64,000 nt of DNA from Eulemur rufifrons (Eukaryota; Chordata; Mammalia; Primates; Lemuridae). Shown here one piece after another: positions 24,001 through 39,909 of the stretch. The translations under genes and the position numbers were made by a program. The stretch's first letter is position 1, and each line of letters opens with the position of its first letter. The stretch spans positions 28,420,738 through 28,484,737 of the forward strand of contig NC_090996.1 in NCBI RefSeq assembly GCF_041146395.1, written 5' to 3'. The notes below the pieces were generated by a model. It was not told the DNA's origin, did not search any database, and worked only from the letters and a program-made list of their open reading frames with translations.

Positions 24001-27000
24001 GTAAGTAAAGCTGCTGCATTCTCAGTTCTGTCTGGGGTGAATGAGGGGGCAGTGAGAGCCACCCGGGACGGCCCTGTGGCAGGCAGATGCTGTTTACCTG
24101 CCTCTCGGCTGCCGCCCTTCACTTTGCTTTCCCTGGGGACAGGTGGATCCTTATCTCTCACTCTCGTCCACCAACATCCTCTGGAGACTGAGACAAGGTG
24201 GGCTTTGGGGAGCTGCAGAGCCCAGATCTCAAATCCTGAGCGAGGAGCCCCTGCGGGGGTGTAGCTGGTCTCCGGCGTTAGGAGGCGGGTGTGGGAAAGC
24301 ACGAAACCGCTCCCCAATGCAGGGCGATGCTCCGAAACGAACTTGTGCTTGTCTGTTTATTGCCGGAGGGTCTCGGGCAGTGCTATCTACTAAAATTACC
24401 ATGTGAGCCAAATGTAAGTTTAATTTTCCTAGTAGTCATGTTTAAAAAGTATAAATAAAAGCAGGTAAAATTAATTTTAGTAACATTTTACTTAACCCCG
24501 ATATATCTAAAACATCATTAGAAAATATATAAGAAAGCATTAATGAAATGTATTTCCCATTCTTCAAAATCCAATGTGCGTTTTATACGTGGAGCATACT
24601 TCAATTTGGATGCTAAAATTCCATTGCAAATACTTGGTCTGTTTTAAGATTTCTTAAAATTCAGAGTTGAGAAAGTAGATTCCAAGACTGTAGTAAGTTG
24701 TTTCAAATATACGTGAAAGTTTTCCCAGAAGTGAATTATCAGCTTTTCCTTTAAATGAATTGAAATTAAATAAAATGAAAAGTCTCTGTGTAACAGCAAC
24801 ATTTCGGATGCTAAAAATAGCCAAATACTGGACGGCAAGGCGAGATCGTGGGCTCTCGCATTGGCTGTGTGTCCGCACAGAGCGCTGCTCCACCGTGGGC
24901 GCTCGGTAAGTCACGGTGGCTGGAGAAATGAATGAACAGAGATCCGCTCTGACATCTGAGAGAGCTGAAGTGAGACTCGATTTCATTTGCTGGCTGCGGA
25001 GATGACATTGATTGCAGCCTGTCTCCGATCTCTCCGTAGAAGTGTGTCGGGTCTGGTTGAAAGATTCACTGCCTCCCAACGTGTCGTGTTCCCCGTCCTT
25101 GGCTAATCTATGATGAATCTATCATTGAATGAACTTTGTTTCTCCAAATGTTTTAAAAAAATTTGGAGGTGTTTTTTGAGTGCTTGAGAAGTGGAAGGGG
25201 GCCCAGACTTGGTTCAAGCAGGATGCTCTTGGAACACACCTCACTTCTGAGGTCACCGGGGATCAATCTTGCGAGCGTGGCTGTCTGCACGGGTGGTGAA
25301 GAAATGTGCAGAGATTGCGGGTCGAGCAAACCAGCAGGGTGCTGAGTTTGTGCACAGTTGAGAGTTTGATGATTGTGAGTAAATATGTTTAGTTGGGTGC
25401 CCGGGGTCCACGTTTTCAAAGAGTGGGAGGGAAATCAGTTGGGTCGAATGTCTCTGAAATGTGGTTTTATCCATTGATACTCTATTTTAGCGCAGAGAGG
25501 GTTTTGTTAGCTAAGCCAAAATATTCAGGGGCAAGAAAACTCTGCCAAATACTCTACCATGTTCTATTGTTCTATTGTTTCAAAGGGTCTAAACAAAACG
25601 GTATAAAATGCGCTCTCCCCTCCCGCTTTGGGGTAAATGATTTGCTTTTCAAGGATCAAACCGGTCGGCGTGTGTGAGGACTGCCAGTTGAGGGGGGTTT
25701 TGAGGGTGGAAATGGTATCATCGAAAAGCCATCGTGTGAAAATGCCTGGTTAAGGTACAGGAGGGCATGGATGGTGCCAGAAAGATCCAGACAAGTGGCT
25801 GGCAGGAAGGACAAGCGAGGCTGGCTAAGAGCGGGGGAGGCATCAGGTGAGGGCTCGGGTGGCTGGAAGGAGGGGGGGATATGGACCCTTCCCAGGAGAG
25901 GAGGTGGCTCTGGGAAGGCCCTGGCAGAGTGTCCTCGGTGGCCTGCGGTGGGGGCCTCCTAGCCCTGGCTGTCCTCTACAGCTTAGATGTTGGGAGAAAG
26001 GAAGGTGTCACGAGACCTACCGGGGAGCAGTGCCGGCTGCCACCGTTCACCGCTGCAGCCTCTTGGTCCTGCCTTCCTTGGGTCTCCCTTCGTTCGTTCA
26101 TTCCCTCGCTCGGTCTCTTGTTCGTTTGTGATGGTGTGGTGGGTCCAGCTGTGGACTCTGGCGCCAGGGTGCCTGGGTTCGAATCCTGGCTGACTACTAA
26201 CTAGCTGTGTGCCCCTGGGCAAGTCTCTGCAGGACTCAGTCTTTATCTGTAAAATGGGAATAATAATAGTACTTATTTCGTGGGATTGTTGGGGATGGAA
26301 TGAATTGAATACATAAGTTGCTTGGGAGAGTGCCTGGCCCACAATTAATTGTCTCCGTTCATTCAATCTTTCCAGTCTCCGCAGCGCACCGGCTACTTTC
26401 CCAGGATCCGGGAATACGATGTTAAATAAGAGAACCAAAGTAATTAGGTCATTTACAGATTTTGCAAGGGTTCCAAAGAGAATAAGGTGTTAAGGTAGAG
26501 ATGGACGGATGGGGGACCGACTCTGGACAGGGTGGTCAGGGCGGGCCTTCCTGTGGAGGATGTTTGTGCCGAGACCTGAAGGGTCCTGGGACGCGGAGGG
26601 CAGGAGGGGCACAGTGCTCAGGCAGGGGCAGGAGTGTGTGCAAAGGCCTTGAGCTGGAGAGGAGCCGCCGGCACGGCTGCAGGGCGAGAGAGCGGGCGGA
26701 TGTGGCCAGAGGGGCAGGCAGAGGGCAGCTCACCTGGTTAGGATTTTATTGTGAGCGTGTGGTTGGGATTGGGGGGGTGGGGGGCAGGGAACGCAGGCGC
26801 AGTTAAGCAGGGGAGCGACGTGATCTGATTTGTGCTTTTAAAAGCTGACTCTGGCTGCTGGGTGCACACGGAGAATAGGAGGCTACCGCAGCCATCCAGA
26901 CACGAGAAGATGTGGGATGTCTAGAGGGACAGCTGTGGGATGCAGGCAGGGAGGGAGGAGGGGTGGAGACCTGCGTTTGTCCACGGAGTTGGCAGAAGCT

Positions 27001-27306
27001 GGTGACGTGCTGGCCTGGGGAGGTGACGAGGGAGTGTGGAGCACAGGTGACTGCCCTGTTACCAGCTTGATCGGTGGGGGATGGTGGTGCCAGTGCCCGA
27101 GACGGGGAGGAGCAGGTTGGGCAAAGCGGAGGGAGGTCACTTCCAGCCCTACCACAGAATGGAGAAGGGGGCATTATCTCTTCTTGTCCCCTCAGCCCCC
27201 TGGGAGCCTTAAATGTCCTCTTCCATGAGCAGCTCAGTGGCCCGTAGCGGGGCTGTCCCGTGCCTCTTCTGGCCTTGCCGTGCTGCCACCTGGTTTGTGA
27301 TTTCAG
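24001..27306 (+). other. LLTP intron 1
   Basis: About 3.3 kb. It holds a DNA-transposon-like AT-rich repeat at about 24390-24640, a MIR at 26145-26345 and L2-like tracts at 26.5-26.75 kb ('gtgcaaaggccttgagctgg'). No other exon is seen. Confidence 0.6.
26145..26345 (+). repeat. MIR SINE
   Basis: Well-preserved MIR: 'gggttcgaatcctggctgac', 'tgtgtgcccctgggcaagtc' and 'atctgtaaaatgggaataat'. Confidence 0.85.
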
Positions 27307-27360
27307 GAACTGCAGATGTGCCGGTGGGGCCGGCGGCCTCCTGCATGACTGCGTGCGCAG
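27307..27360 (+). CDS. LLTP exon 2 (54 nt)
   Basis: Small phase 1-1 exon between 'tttgtgatttcag' and GTGAGT. It encodes TADVPVGPAASCMTACA, with cysteines near the position of the first N-terminal apoB cysteine that precedes the RYTY strand. No stop, and both splice sites are canonical. Its small size makes it the least certain of the N-terminal exons, but it keeps phase exactly between exons 1 and 3. Confidence 0.65.
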
Positions 27361-27999
27361 GTGAGTGTTGTCTCTCAGGACACCTTGTCACGCCTCTGGT
27401 GACCAGGAGCCTGAGCCAGGATGGCCAAGTGGGGGTGGTTTGAGGGGGTGACCTGTGAGAGATGTGATAGGGACAGCCCCAGAGGGCCTTGGCCTGGTTC
27501 CCACGGAGACCCGTTGGGAGGAGCAAGGCCAGTTCTGCAAAGGTAGAGAAGCAATGGCAAGCCCAGGCCATTGTGAAATGCCTCAGGCCATCTCCGCCCC
27601 CAAGGCCTGGGGCTTTGGGTGGAATAAGTGACTTTGGCCAGGTGATGCCATTTGCATCTTGGGGTGGAGTAGATGAGAGGATGTTGGAGGCAAATTCTTT
27701 GGAAATTGAGAGCATCTTGGGAATATGAAGAGTCTGTCCTGTCTGAAGGAAATTGCCATAAACATGTTAATTCAATCACAAGCCTGGGGAGGGGGAGGCA
27801 TCATTATTGGGTTTCACTACTGATCCCCTGGCATGAAGAGGCGGTTAGAGAGCTACAGACGTCTCTGTTCCCTAAATCAGCTCTTCCCCAGAGGAGCTAC
27901 CCTCCCCAAAGCTGGTGAGCTGCGCAGCTATATCTGCTATAAAGGTCAGAGTGCTAGCCCCCTGCCCCCATGGGATGTCCATCAAAGCAGTTGGCCGTG

Positions 28000-28155
28000 A
28001 TCACACTGCCAAGGTTTGAATCCCAGCTGTGTGACCTTGGGTAAGTTAGTTAACCTCTCTGAGCCTCAGTTTCCTCCTCTGTAAAATGGAGAAAATAAGG
28101 AGTTTCTCACCCCAAAGTCAGTTAAGAGGTTTAAATGAGTTCACGGAAACGTAGA
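28000..28155 (+). repeat. MIR SINE
   Basis: 'cccagctgtgtgaccttggg', 'ttaacctctctgagcctcag' and 'ctgtaaaatggagaaaataa', a textbook MIR core. Confidence 0.85.
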
Positions 28156-28159
28156 GCAA

Positions 28160-28370
28160 TGGTTCTCTGTCTGGGTGATTGTCCCCTACCCCTAGGGGAC
28201 ATTTTGCTATGTCTGGAGACATTTTTGGTTGTCACAGCTGGGCTGTGTCACTGGCATCTAGTGGGTAGAGGCCAGGGATGCTGCTAAACCTCGTGACAAC
28301 ACCCAGGAAAAAAAACCCACAACAGAATTATCTGGCCCCAAGTATTAATAGTGCCCAGGCTGAAAAGCCC
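28160..28370 (+). mobile_element. MER20-like hAT element
   Basis: Forward copy with 'gtctggagacatttttggtt', 'gcatctagtgggtagaggcc' and 'gggatgctgctaaacctcg', ending near 'agtgcccaggctgaaaagcc'. It lies within intron 2 of the LLTP gene. Confidence 0.6.
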
Positions 28371-28423
28371 TGATATGTACAAAGCTCTCGGAAGAGGGCC
28401 TGGCCTGCCACAACACCAGCTAG

Positions 28424-28870
<447 letters not shown>

Positions 28871-29894
28871 TGAGGAATCTCATGTTTAGCAAGTGGGGCC
28901 TCCAAAGAGGGATGAGGGAGAGTGGTGCCATTTTGGTTGTAGGAGGTGCCGCAGTGGGCCCGGTGGAGGGGTAGCGGGGTGACAGATGGCGGGGTTCCTT
29001 GGAGAGAGAAGAGCCACAGGATGGGGACACACTATGTCCTAGGGAGGAATGGGGGTCAAGTCTGTAGGTCTGTGGGGTGAGCAGAGTCAAAGTCAAGGCC
29101 TTTAGACAAAGGAACAGACTGGGTAGAAACAAAATGCCTGGATGGAGCCACCAGGCCTGCCCTGGCCACCTTCCTACTGGACACTGGCCTTGTAGTGCCT
29201 GGGTCCACAGGCTTGGGTTCAAGGCAGTGGTAAGGTTCAGTGGTGTTCGTCCTGGGCTAAGGCACAATTGTGAGCTAGGCTTACTTGATGGTTGCAGGTT
29301 TCTTTTCATCAAAATTTGCCTAAAGCTCCCCAATGTTCTTGCAAGTGGAAATGCCCCCTCATCCTCCTCTGTCCTGTCTCTGATAACTCTCGTGTGTTTC
29401 CTGGACAAACCCTCCCATCCCACATAAAATGGCTTTTAGTTTCCACTGAAGTCTTACCTAGTACATGTAAAGCATTTTTGAACAGGCTGGAGCGCTTGCT
29501 TATGAGAGTTTCTCAAAACTGTTTTCTTGTGTTTTCACATAGATCACAGTATGGGGTCTTTCATGAGGTGGCACTCAGCTGCCTCTGAATTCTTAAACTG
29601 CCCAAAATGGCAAAGCTGCCACTTTATTAGAGTCTTTGCCATCATTTGACATCCATCCAAACACCCGGTGGTGGTTATTTTATGCAGTTTTCACAGAGCA
29701 AATTGTGTACTGCTACAGTTGTATTCATTCATGTGCTTTGTTTTTAGCATTTAAGAAAAATTGGTAACATCAAAAGTTGGTAAGGATATAAAGAACTGGC
29801 TCATTTCATAGATTTGGGGTGAAAATGGAAATTTTATGGCATCTTGGGAGGCTGATCAGTTACATACATTTTTAGTATAAAAAGTGTAGAAATC

Positions 29895-30600
29895 AAAAAT
29901 ACACAAAAGAATGAATTTTCACACGCAGAAGAGCCCTGTATGGCAATCACCAGAGCAACAAACAAAATTTCACCCCCAGAACCTCCCTCATACTTCCTCC
30001 TGGCCGCTTCCCCGGAGGGTAACCACCTTCGCAATGTCTGTCGCCATGGAGTGGTTTTACCTGTCTTTGAACTTCTCTTCAACGGAATTACACAGGATGT
30101 TCTTGTTTGTGTCTGGCTTTTTATTTATTTTTCACTGTGGCAAAATGTACATAACAACATTTACCACTGCAGCCGTTTTAAGTGTACAGTTCAGTGGCAT
30201 TGAGACCATTCACATTGCTGTGCAACCACCACCACCACCGTCGTCTCCAGAACTTTCTCATCATCCTAAACAGAAGCCCTGTCCCCATTAAACAGTAATT
30301 TCCCACTCCCACCTCCCTGGCAGCCCCTGGTGGCCTCTATTCTGCTTTCTGTCCCTACGAATTTGCCTGTTTGAGTATCTCATATAAGTGGCATCATGCA
30401 GTATGTGACCTTCTATGTCTGACTTCTTTCACTTAGTATGATGTTTTCAAAGTTCAGCCATGTGCTGGCGTGTCACAGAGCTTCATTCCTTTGTTTACAA
30501 TCTATTTTTTGTTTTTAATTGTGGTAAGAAACACATAATACAGAATTTACCCCCTTAACCACTTTAAAGCGTACAGTTTAGTGGGAGATTTAAAAAAAAA
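29895..30600 (+). repeat. L1M-type LINE-1 fragments
   Basis: Two joined or overlapping old L1 pieces: 'tgtacataacaacatttacc', 'cattgctgtgcaaccaccac', 'ttctttcacttagtatgatg', then a second 'cttaaccactttaaagcgta'. Confidence 0.7.
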
Positions 30601-31243
30601 AATCTTCCATGTCTGTCTCTAGCATCTTGAACATACGGGATACAGTTATAACGATGGCTTTTAAGGAGGTGGTCAGACAACAGGTGGTACCAGGGACGCT
30701 GCTGAGGGAAACATCTTAATGCCAAGTGGAGCTGTGCTTCACCCCAAGATCTTACGCCTCAGTGATGGGAGGAGGGAGCTGGTTTGGAGGAGGTAGAGGG
30801 ATTGGGTTTTAGGTAAGACGAATGAGGATGAGTCACTTGAAAAAGTGAAATTACAGGGCAGTGCCACCACTCTATAGTGCTGTAGTGGCAGAGACATGTC
30901 ACTACCCAGAGAACACTGCCCATTTGCACCCAGAGAACGTGCAGCACCAACGGTGAACCCTAATGTAAACTACGGACGTGGGGTGATCAGGGCGTGTCAG
31001 GCTCGGTCTATGGATCGTAACAGACGCACCACTCCGTGCAGATGATGCTAGCGGGGGAGGGTGTGTGCGTGTGCGTGTGCGTGTGTGTGTGTGGGTATGT
31101 GGGGGCGGGCGGAATATGGGAATCTTTGCAGCTTCTGCTCAATTTTGCTGTGAATCTAAAACTGCAATAAAAATGAAGACTATTAAATTTAAAAAAGGAA
31201 AATCAGCTATGTCAGGGAGGCACGTTTTAGGAATACTATTTTC

Positions 31244-31583
31244 TACTTTTTTTTTTTTTTTTTGAGGCAGAGTCTCACTCTGTTGCCCGGGCTAGAGTCC
31301 TGTGGCGTAATAATAGCTCACAGCAGCCTCAAACTCCTGGGCTCAAGCGATCCTCCTGCCTCAGCCTCCTGAGTCGCTGGGACTACAGGCATGCGCCACC
31401 ATGCCCAGCTAATTTTTTCTGTATATTTTTAGTTGTCCACCTAATTTCTTTCTTTTTTTTTTTTTAGTAGAGATGGGGTCTTGCTCTTGCTCAGGCTGGT
31501 CTCAAACTCCTGAGCTCAAATGATCCTCCCGCCTCGGCCTCCCAGAGTGCTAGGATTACAGGCGTGAGCCACTGCGCCCAGCC
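31244..31583 (-). mobile_element. Lemur-type Alu SINE with 9-bp TSD
   Basis: Reverse dimer flanked by 'actattttc' at 31235-31243 and 31584-31592. It carries the strepsirrhine middle region 'tgtccacctaatttctttc'. Confidence 0.88.
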
Positions 31584-31962
31584 ACTATTTTCCGTTTTTA
31601 GAAAGTCCATCTTTTGCACTGGACACACACACAACTGCGGTGATAGTGGGACATCCAGGTCTTTTATTCATCATGGGCAAAGCCTTTTTTTCTTTGCTTT
31701 CCAATTAAACATATTTCTGTTGGTACTGTGTAGTCATATGGATCCCTCAACCAAACTTCTAGAACCTTTTTGGGCAGAATGAGAACTTTCCAGACCTTTA
31801 GCGGGGAGAGGGTAGGTACCTGGGTGTCTCAATTACTCTGGTGACCTTTGGCATCCACCGCCTTGCGCCCAACACGGGCCCAGAACTGCTTGGTGCGTGG
31901 GGTGCTGGTGAGGTCCTGGGGTGTCTCAGGAGACATCACCCACTCAGCGATTTCTGTTTCAG

Positions 31963-32033
31963 CTCCAAGACTTCCAGGTGACATCCATCCTGGAGTCCCA
32001 GGTGGAGATCTTGAAGGAGTCTGAGAGTTTGAG
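31963..32033 (+). CDS. LLTP exon 4
   Basis: Starts after 'tttctgtttcag', ends AG before GTAAGA, phase 0 to 2. It encodes LQDFQVTSILESQVEILKES plus ESL. This corresponds to the amphipathic strand following the first disulfide region in LLTP N-termini. Both splice sites are canonical and there is no lesion. Confidence 0.78.
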
Positions 32034-33876
32034 GTAAGACGCGTGTCCTTGGGGCTGGGCCTCCCTCTGGGCAGAGGAAAGTGTAAGCCCTATACCCTCC
32101 TCCGATGGCCACCAGGCTCTGGGTGCGCCAGGTGAGGTTGGGAGACCCCGGTTAGGGTGGCCCCTCTGCAGCACGGAGATGCCTTCTTGGACTGAAGTTC
32201 AAGGAAGGCTCCATCTTTATGTGCTGCCTTCAGGCACCCGGCCGGTACCGCTGACAGGGACCATTTGGAGCTGTCACGATGTAGGAGTCTTGGGTGACTC
32301 CAGACAGCCTGAGGTGCCCTCCCCTCACCTGGTGGGGAGGAGCTCGCCCCACGTTCCCCTGCCTGTCACTCCCAGCATGTCCAGATGTCCTGTCTGCCAA
32401 TCACCCCTTGGACATCATCCTTGAGCGCATTCTAGGAGACTCTGGCTGATCGGGCTGCGGGGCCCACTGAGTCCGGCCTTCTCCCCTCCCCCACACTGCC
32501 GAGAGGGAGGAGGTCCTGTCCTCTCCCACCCCAAGCTAAGTCCCCTTTTGTGACCCAGCCAGGCCTGGAATTCTCCCTCTGGCTTCTTTCCCACGCCTCC
32601 CTGACAGCGGCCTGGGGGCCTCAGAGCTCAGGGCCACGGCGGCCTAAAGACACCTCCTTCTCCGAAGATTCCTCTTCCTTTTTTATTGCAAATTTATTTG
32701 TTAAAAAATAAAGCCTTTGTCCAGGGATAACAGGATGGGGGATGCTGCTGCGGGGCGGATAGACCCGCTGAAAGGCACAGGGAGGGTCTCCTCCAGGGGA
32801 CTATTGTCCCCCAGCTCCATCAGAAATGCTAAGTCACCAGGGCAGGGGCTGCCAGTTCCTGGAGGCCAGACTGACACTTGCTATGCTGGGACAGGCCGGG
32901 TGTTAGCATCCCCCCCCAAGGCCTGAGACCTAGGGGACGTCCTTCGGAAGACCCCCCAACTTCTGTTAGAGTTGGAGAAGGAGAGGACAGTGACTCCCAG
33001 GGGAGGGGTAGATGTGGGGACAATGTTCCCCATTGTTCCATCTCGATAGTGGGTGATGTTTGGGGACTTGGCAGCTTCCCCTTCGTCTTGGAGCATCTGT
33101 CTTTTGCCTCCGTCGCTGTGTGGGACGATCTCTCCACCCCTCACCGCCCACCCGGCAGACCCTGGGCGCTGCACCCCTCAGCCAGGTGCGGGGTGGCGGA
33201 GGGGAGTGCCGGGCTGACTTCCCATCCCAGCCTCTGCCCCGGCTTCCTGCCATCCTCACCCGGAGCTCCCCATCTCGGGACCTCGGTTCCTTGTCTCAAC
33301 AACAACAGAGTCTCAGGTCACTCCGAGCTCAGGGTTCTGAGGCCTGTGTCGCTGGAGCCAGCCTGCCTGGGTTCCAAGGCCAGCTGTGGCCCTTGGCAAG
33401 TCACTGAACTGCCCTGAGCCTCAGTTTCCTCATTGGGAGTGTGGGTGGGGGGTGGTAAGTACCTCCTGGGGGGATCTGTAGGGCACAGAAAGACTTTGTC
33501 CACCTTTCTGGTTCGGTGGCTGGGACTAGAAATAAACTGCCCCCGGGAGGGAAGGTGCAGACTTGTGACCCGCGCGAGGGCAGCGCCGGAACGGAAGGGC
33601 GAAGACCCCCAATGCAGGGAGATTTGGCAGCTTATACGCTGTCTTCATGGGGCAAGGCGGGGAGGGATGTGGGCAAGCTGGAGAGCGAGAAATGTTTTAG
33701 GAAGATGAGTGGGCCCTTAGAGGAGCAGATGGGATATAGGCTAGTCTGGGACAAAGTCTGGGTGTGGTGGCAACTTCCAGTGTCCTCCCCTGGGACTGGT
33801 TACTCTTCCCAGGTTGCTGGAACTCGCAGTACGGGGTTGATGACAGCTGAGTGCCTTTCGGAGGAGCTGTCTGTAG

Positions 33877-34974
<1,098 letters not shown>

Positions 34975-35250
34975 TAAGAGATGGTGGTTAGTCTTGACAT
35001 TGGCATCAAAGGCTTGGCCTCTGGGTGGCTGAGGCAGGCGGTGCTGACTCTTGTCTTTTCCAGCTGAGGTTCACTGTTCCCCTCCTTGGGGTTACCCTTT
35101 GCTGCTCCTAACCTTCCTCACCTCCCACCCACCTGGGCCTGGGCTGCCATTGCCACAGTGCAGGTGACAGTGGGGTTGGGTGAAGCTGGACTGAGCCCTC
35201 ACTGAGAGTGGGGTGGGGGCCTGATGCTCTCATGGGGCCCTCGGTTCTAG

Positions 35251-35559
<309 letters not shown>

Positions 35560-35984
35560 TAGCCTGAAGGGGGGTGTGAGGACCCTCAGAGGAACCTCCC
35601 ACCCTCCTCTGGCCGGAGGGGCCCAAGCGCGCCTAGACTTAGACTCCATCGCGCTGTCCCTGCCTGGTCACCCCAACCATTTCTGGAAATAGCCATTGTC
35701 AGGAGGGTGAGCCTCTTCTAGAAGCTTCTCCAGGCTCTTTCTGCAGGCTCAGAGGGCTCTAGCTTGGTCTTGTCCTTTCTCCCTGGGATGTCCTCAGTGG
35801 AGATGGACTCTTCTGGTTTCCGGCTTTTGTGGAAGAATTCACCTTAAATCCAGTGACCCCTCAGTCTGCCTCTTTTGGGGGCAAAGTGACTCGATTTCCT
35901 GAGACCTGAGAAAGATCCCGCTACCACATGGCGTTCCGCGGAGCTCGGCTCCCCTGCGGTTTGCGTGGAAAGCCACAGGCAAGG

Positions 35985-36330
35985 CCGTCACCACGATTGG
36001 CTTTAGAACATCTCCATCACCCTGAAAAGAAACCCTGGAGCCATTAGCTGTCACCCCCCATCCTCCCAGCCCCCCAGCCCCTGGCAACTCTCGTCTGTGG
36101 ATTTCTGCTTTCTGCCTCTGTGGATTTGCCTGTTCTGGACGTTTCATACAAACGAGGTCACAGAGGGTGACCTTAGTGTCTGGCTCCCTTCCCTCAGCAC
36201 GGTGTTGTCAAGGTTCAGCCACGGTGTAGCACGAACCAGAATTTCATTGTTATTGCCAGATAACATTCCATCGTATTGATGAGGGTTTTGATGTTTTCTC
36301 TGTCGTTCCCCAGAGGCTGTTAGAGTCAGA
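35985..36330 (+). repeat. L1M-type LINE-1 fragment
   Basis: 'ggctttagaacatctccatc', 'ttgcctgttctggacgtttc', 'aacattccatcgtattgatg'. Same family and orientation as the other copies. Confidence 0.7.
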
Positions 36331-36346
36331 ATTGGATTCAAATTCT

Positions 36347-36650
36347 TTTTTTTTTTTTTTGAGACAGAGTCTCACTCTGTTGTCTGGGCTAGAGTGAGTG
36401 CCGTGGCGTCAGTCTAGCTCACAGCAACCTCAAACTCCTGGGCTCAAGGGATCCTCCTGTCTCAGCCTCCCGAGTAGCTGGGACTACAGGCATGTGCCAC
36501 CATGTCTGGCTAATTTTTTCTATATATTTTTAGTTGTCCAGCTAATTTCTTTCTATTTTTAGTAGAGACAGGGTCTCACTCTTACTCAGGCTGGTCTTGA
36601 ACTCCTGAGCTCAAACAATCCACCTGCCTCGGCCTCCCAGAGTGCTAGGA
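36347..36650 (-). mobile_element. Lemur-type Alu SINE, slightly 5' truncated, 14-bp TSD
   Basis: Flanked by perfect 'tggattcaaattct' at 36333-36346 and 36651-36664. The target site is part of a MIR (36651-36790 is the MIR remainder with 'gcctcagtttccttagttgt'). Confidence 0.9.
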
Positions 36651-37469
36651 TGGATTCAAATTCTGACTCTGTGTTGTGTGACTTGGGCCCCTGGCTTGTC
36701 TCTGTGCCTCAGTTTCCTTAGTTGTAAATATTTGGGTACACGAACCCTACAGAGGGTTAGGGGAGGTGGTTAATGCCTTTGGCTGAGGACCTGGTGAGCG
36801 GCCTCTGTCAACACCTGTTCACGTCCCCTGGCCTCCTTGTTTATAGCGTCTGAGTGTCTCAGAGACACACTCAGGAGCAAGCCCTGGTCCCTCCTGTAGG
36901 TCCAGCGCCCGGCTTAGGCGGGTCTGGCTTGGTCCTGCCCCCTGCCTGGTGGCCATCTGTGGGGCTGGAACAGGCTGGTTCCTGCCTTTTGGGGGCGGAT
37001 TCTCCGAAGGTCTGAAGATCCTCCGTGTGGCTTCAGGAGTGTGTGTCTGTCCAGGCTGACCACAGACGTCTGTCTGAGCATCTGCTTTGTGCCGGACGCT
37101 GCCTGGGCTCCGGGGAGGGGCCAGCCTCATCCCCGAGGCTGATGTTTTCCTGGGAGTGAGAAACCACCGACAGGGCCAAACACAGACAAGGTGGTCTGAG
37201 ACGCTGACATGTGGCAGGGATGAAATGAACAGCTGTGTGCTGGCCAGTGACAGAGACGGGAGGGTCGGGGCCCCCTCTGAGGAAGCAGCATTCTTGCTGA
37301 AGGAAGAGAAGGGGTTTGGCGGTGGGAGGATGTGGGCAAAGGGTATCCAGGGAGGAACAGGGAGTGCAAAGGCCCTGGGGCAGGAAAGAGCCCTGTGTGT
37401 TCCAGGCACCCGCCGGGGCGAAGGAGAGGTCTAAGGAGCAGGTGGGTGAATGTGTACACCCATGCGGAG

Positions 37470-37525
37470 ACACACACACACACACACACGCACACACAGA
37501 CTCACATACACACACAGTACCCAGA
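37470..37525 (+). repeat. (CA)n microsatellite
   Basis: 'gagacacacacacacacaca' type repeat with interruptions. Confidence 0.9.
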
Positions 37526-38031
37526 CCGCCAGACCGTGGTGGACGGCTTCTAGATCTAGAAGAAACAGTGCACTGAAGCTAAGGGAGGTGTGGGTTGGGG
37601 ATTCGAGCAAGGTCCTTGGCCAGCGTGGGCAGCAGAGCAGGGTTCAGGAAAGGTCGACATGGTGGCTGCGAGCAGAGCAGCGCAGAGGGCGGTCTCTGCA
37701 ATTGCCACATTTATCAGGAAGTGGCTGCAGGGCTGAATGCACAGAGAGATTGAGATCATTTTTTGGACAAGATGACACGTGACATGGTGCGGAAGGACAC
37801 AGTTAAAAGTGAGCCCCCTCCCTCGTCTCCCGGACCGCTTCCCCTGAGGCCGCCCCATTCCTGGCGTGTAGCGCATCCTTCCGGGTGCGTCTGTGCTCTC
37901 AGACATGTGAGCCCACGTGTCTGTGTGGTCTCTTTCTGTTTTTATGCCACGTTGTGCATCTTGCTTTGGCCGCTCAACAGCTTGGGGAGTTTTCCGCGGC
38001 GGGGCGTGGCCAGCTGCCCCGTGTCTGTTGA

Positions 38032-38607
<576 letters not shown>

Positions 38608-38861
38608 TAGATGATGTGTGCCAAGCCAGTGCCCCAATCCAGATTGGATATAAGCAGAGAGGAAGACTTTTTCTCATCCCAATAAGCTAAGGGCCTCGCT
38701 TTTGTTCTCTAATTTAATCCTATTAGTAAAATTCTTATCATTGGGCCCATTTTACAGAAGAGGAAACTGAGACTTGCAGAGTTTAGGAAATGTGCTCAAG
38801 GCCACCCAGCTAGTAAGTGACAGCTGGAGTGTTAACCTGGCAGCCCAGCGCACAGCAGGGT

Positions 38862-39060
38862 TTCTCTCCCTGGGTACTGCTGACACCTCAGGCCAGATCG
38901 TTCTTCATTGCAGGGAGGGGGGCTGCCCTGTGCCTTGTGGGATGTTTAGCAGCATCCCTGGCCTCTACCCACTAGATGCTAGCATCACCCCCATCCACAG
39001 TTGTGCCAGTCAGATGTCCCTGGGGAACACAGTTGTCCCTGGTTGAGAACCGCTGCTCTG
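38862..39060 (-). mobile_element. MER20-like hAT element
   Basis: Reverse copy: 'tttagcagcatccctggcct', 'ctacccactagatgctagca', 'acagttgtgccagtcagatg', ending 'tggttgagaaccgctgctct'. Confidence 0.6.
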
Positions 39061-39909
39061 TGGCCTGTGCTCTAACCACTGCACTGCCAGGCCTCGTGAA
39101 CTGATGGGAAGACAGGCCTGCTTTCTCTTGTCGGGGCCCCAGAGTGCTCCCTGACCCACTGGCCAGACATTTCCCCTGGCAGAGGTGGCTCAGGCAAGAC
39201 GTGCTGTGTCTCTCCTCCCGGATACTGGCCGTGCCGGCCCCAGAGGGCACTGTGTGGCTGCCCTTTATTTATGGCACTTAAAAGCAAATTATACCCACCA
39301 GGGAGGTCCTCCGGGCTCGAGGGGTGAATTGCTAAGGACTCTGTTCCTGAAAATGGCTTTCCAGGGACACATCGGTGCACACCAGCTCCTGGGCCCCCTG
39401 GGGGCTGCCCGGTTGCCAGGGGGATGGACCCCGTGGGCTTCAGCTTGAAATGCCTTTGCCCCTCCCCATCGACGGTGGGCAGGAGACAAGGTTTGTTTTT
39501 CAGTCCGGAAACAAAACCAGGACTCGATGCTCAAAAGAGAGCAAATCCCCGATATGGCCTTCTGCACAGGGCCCCAGAGTTTCGACGTGGGGGGCAGCGG
39601 GTGGGAACGTCCCAGGGAGCGAGGGAGGGGACGAGTGTACATCGGGTGGGGAGCGGGGGAGAGACGCAGGGTGAGCCGGCAGCCGACTCCTCAAGGACGC
39701 CTGGGAGAGGGCACAGCTAGTCACCGCTCTTGGTGTTGTAAGGACAGGGAGCCCAGGTCTCAGGCATTTATTAATGCAGCCAGAGGGGTGGTTTAGAGCG
39801 CATAGTGCTGAGCCAGAGCTGGCTCATGCTGGCTCGCGAGAACTGATGGGTAAATTTTCAGGAACCCTGCAGACTGGTGGCTAAAACGTTGCCATTATCA
39901 CACGTCAAG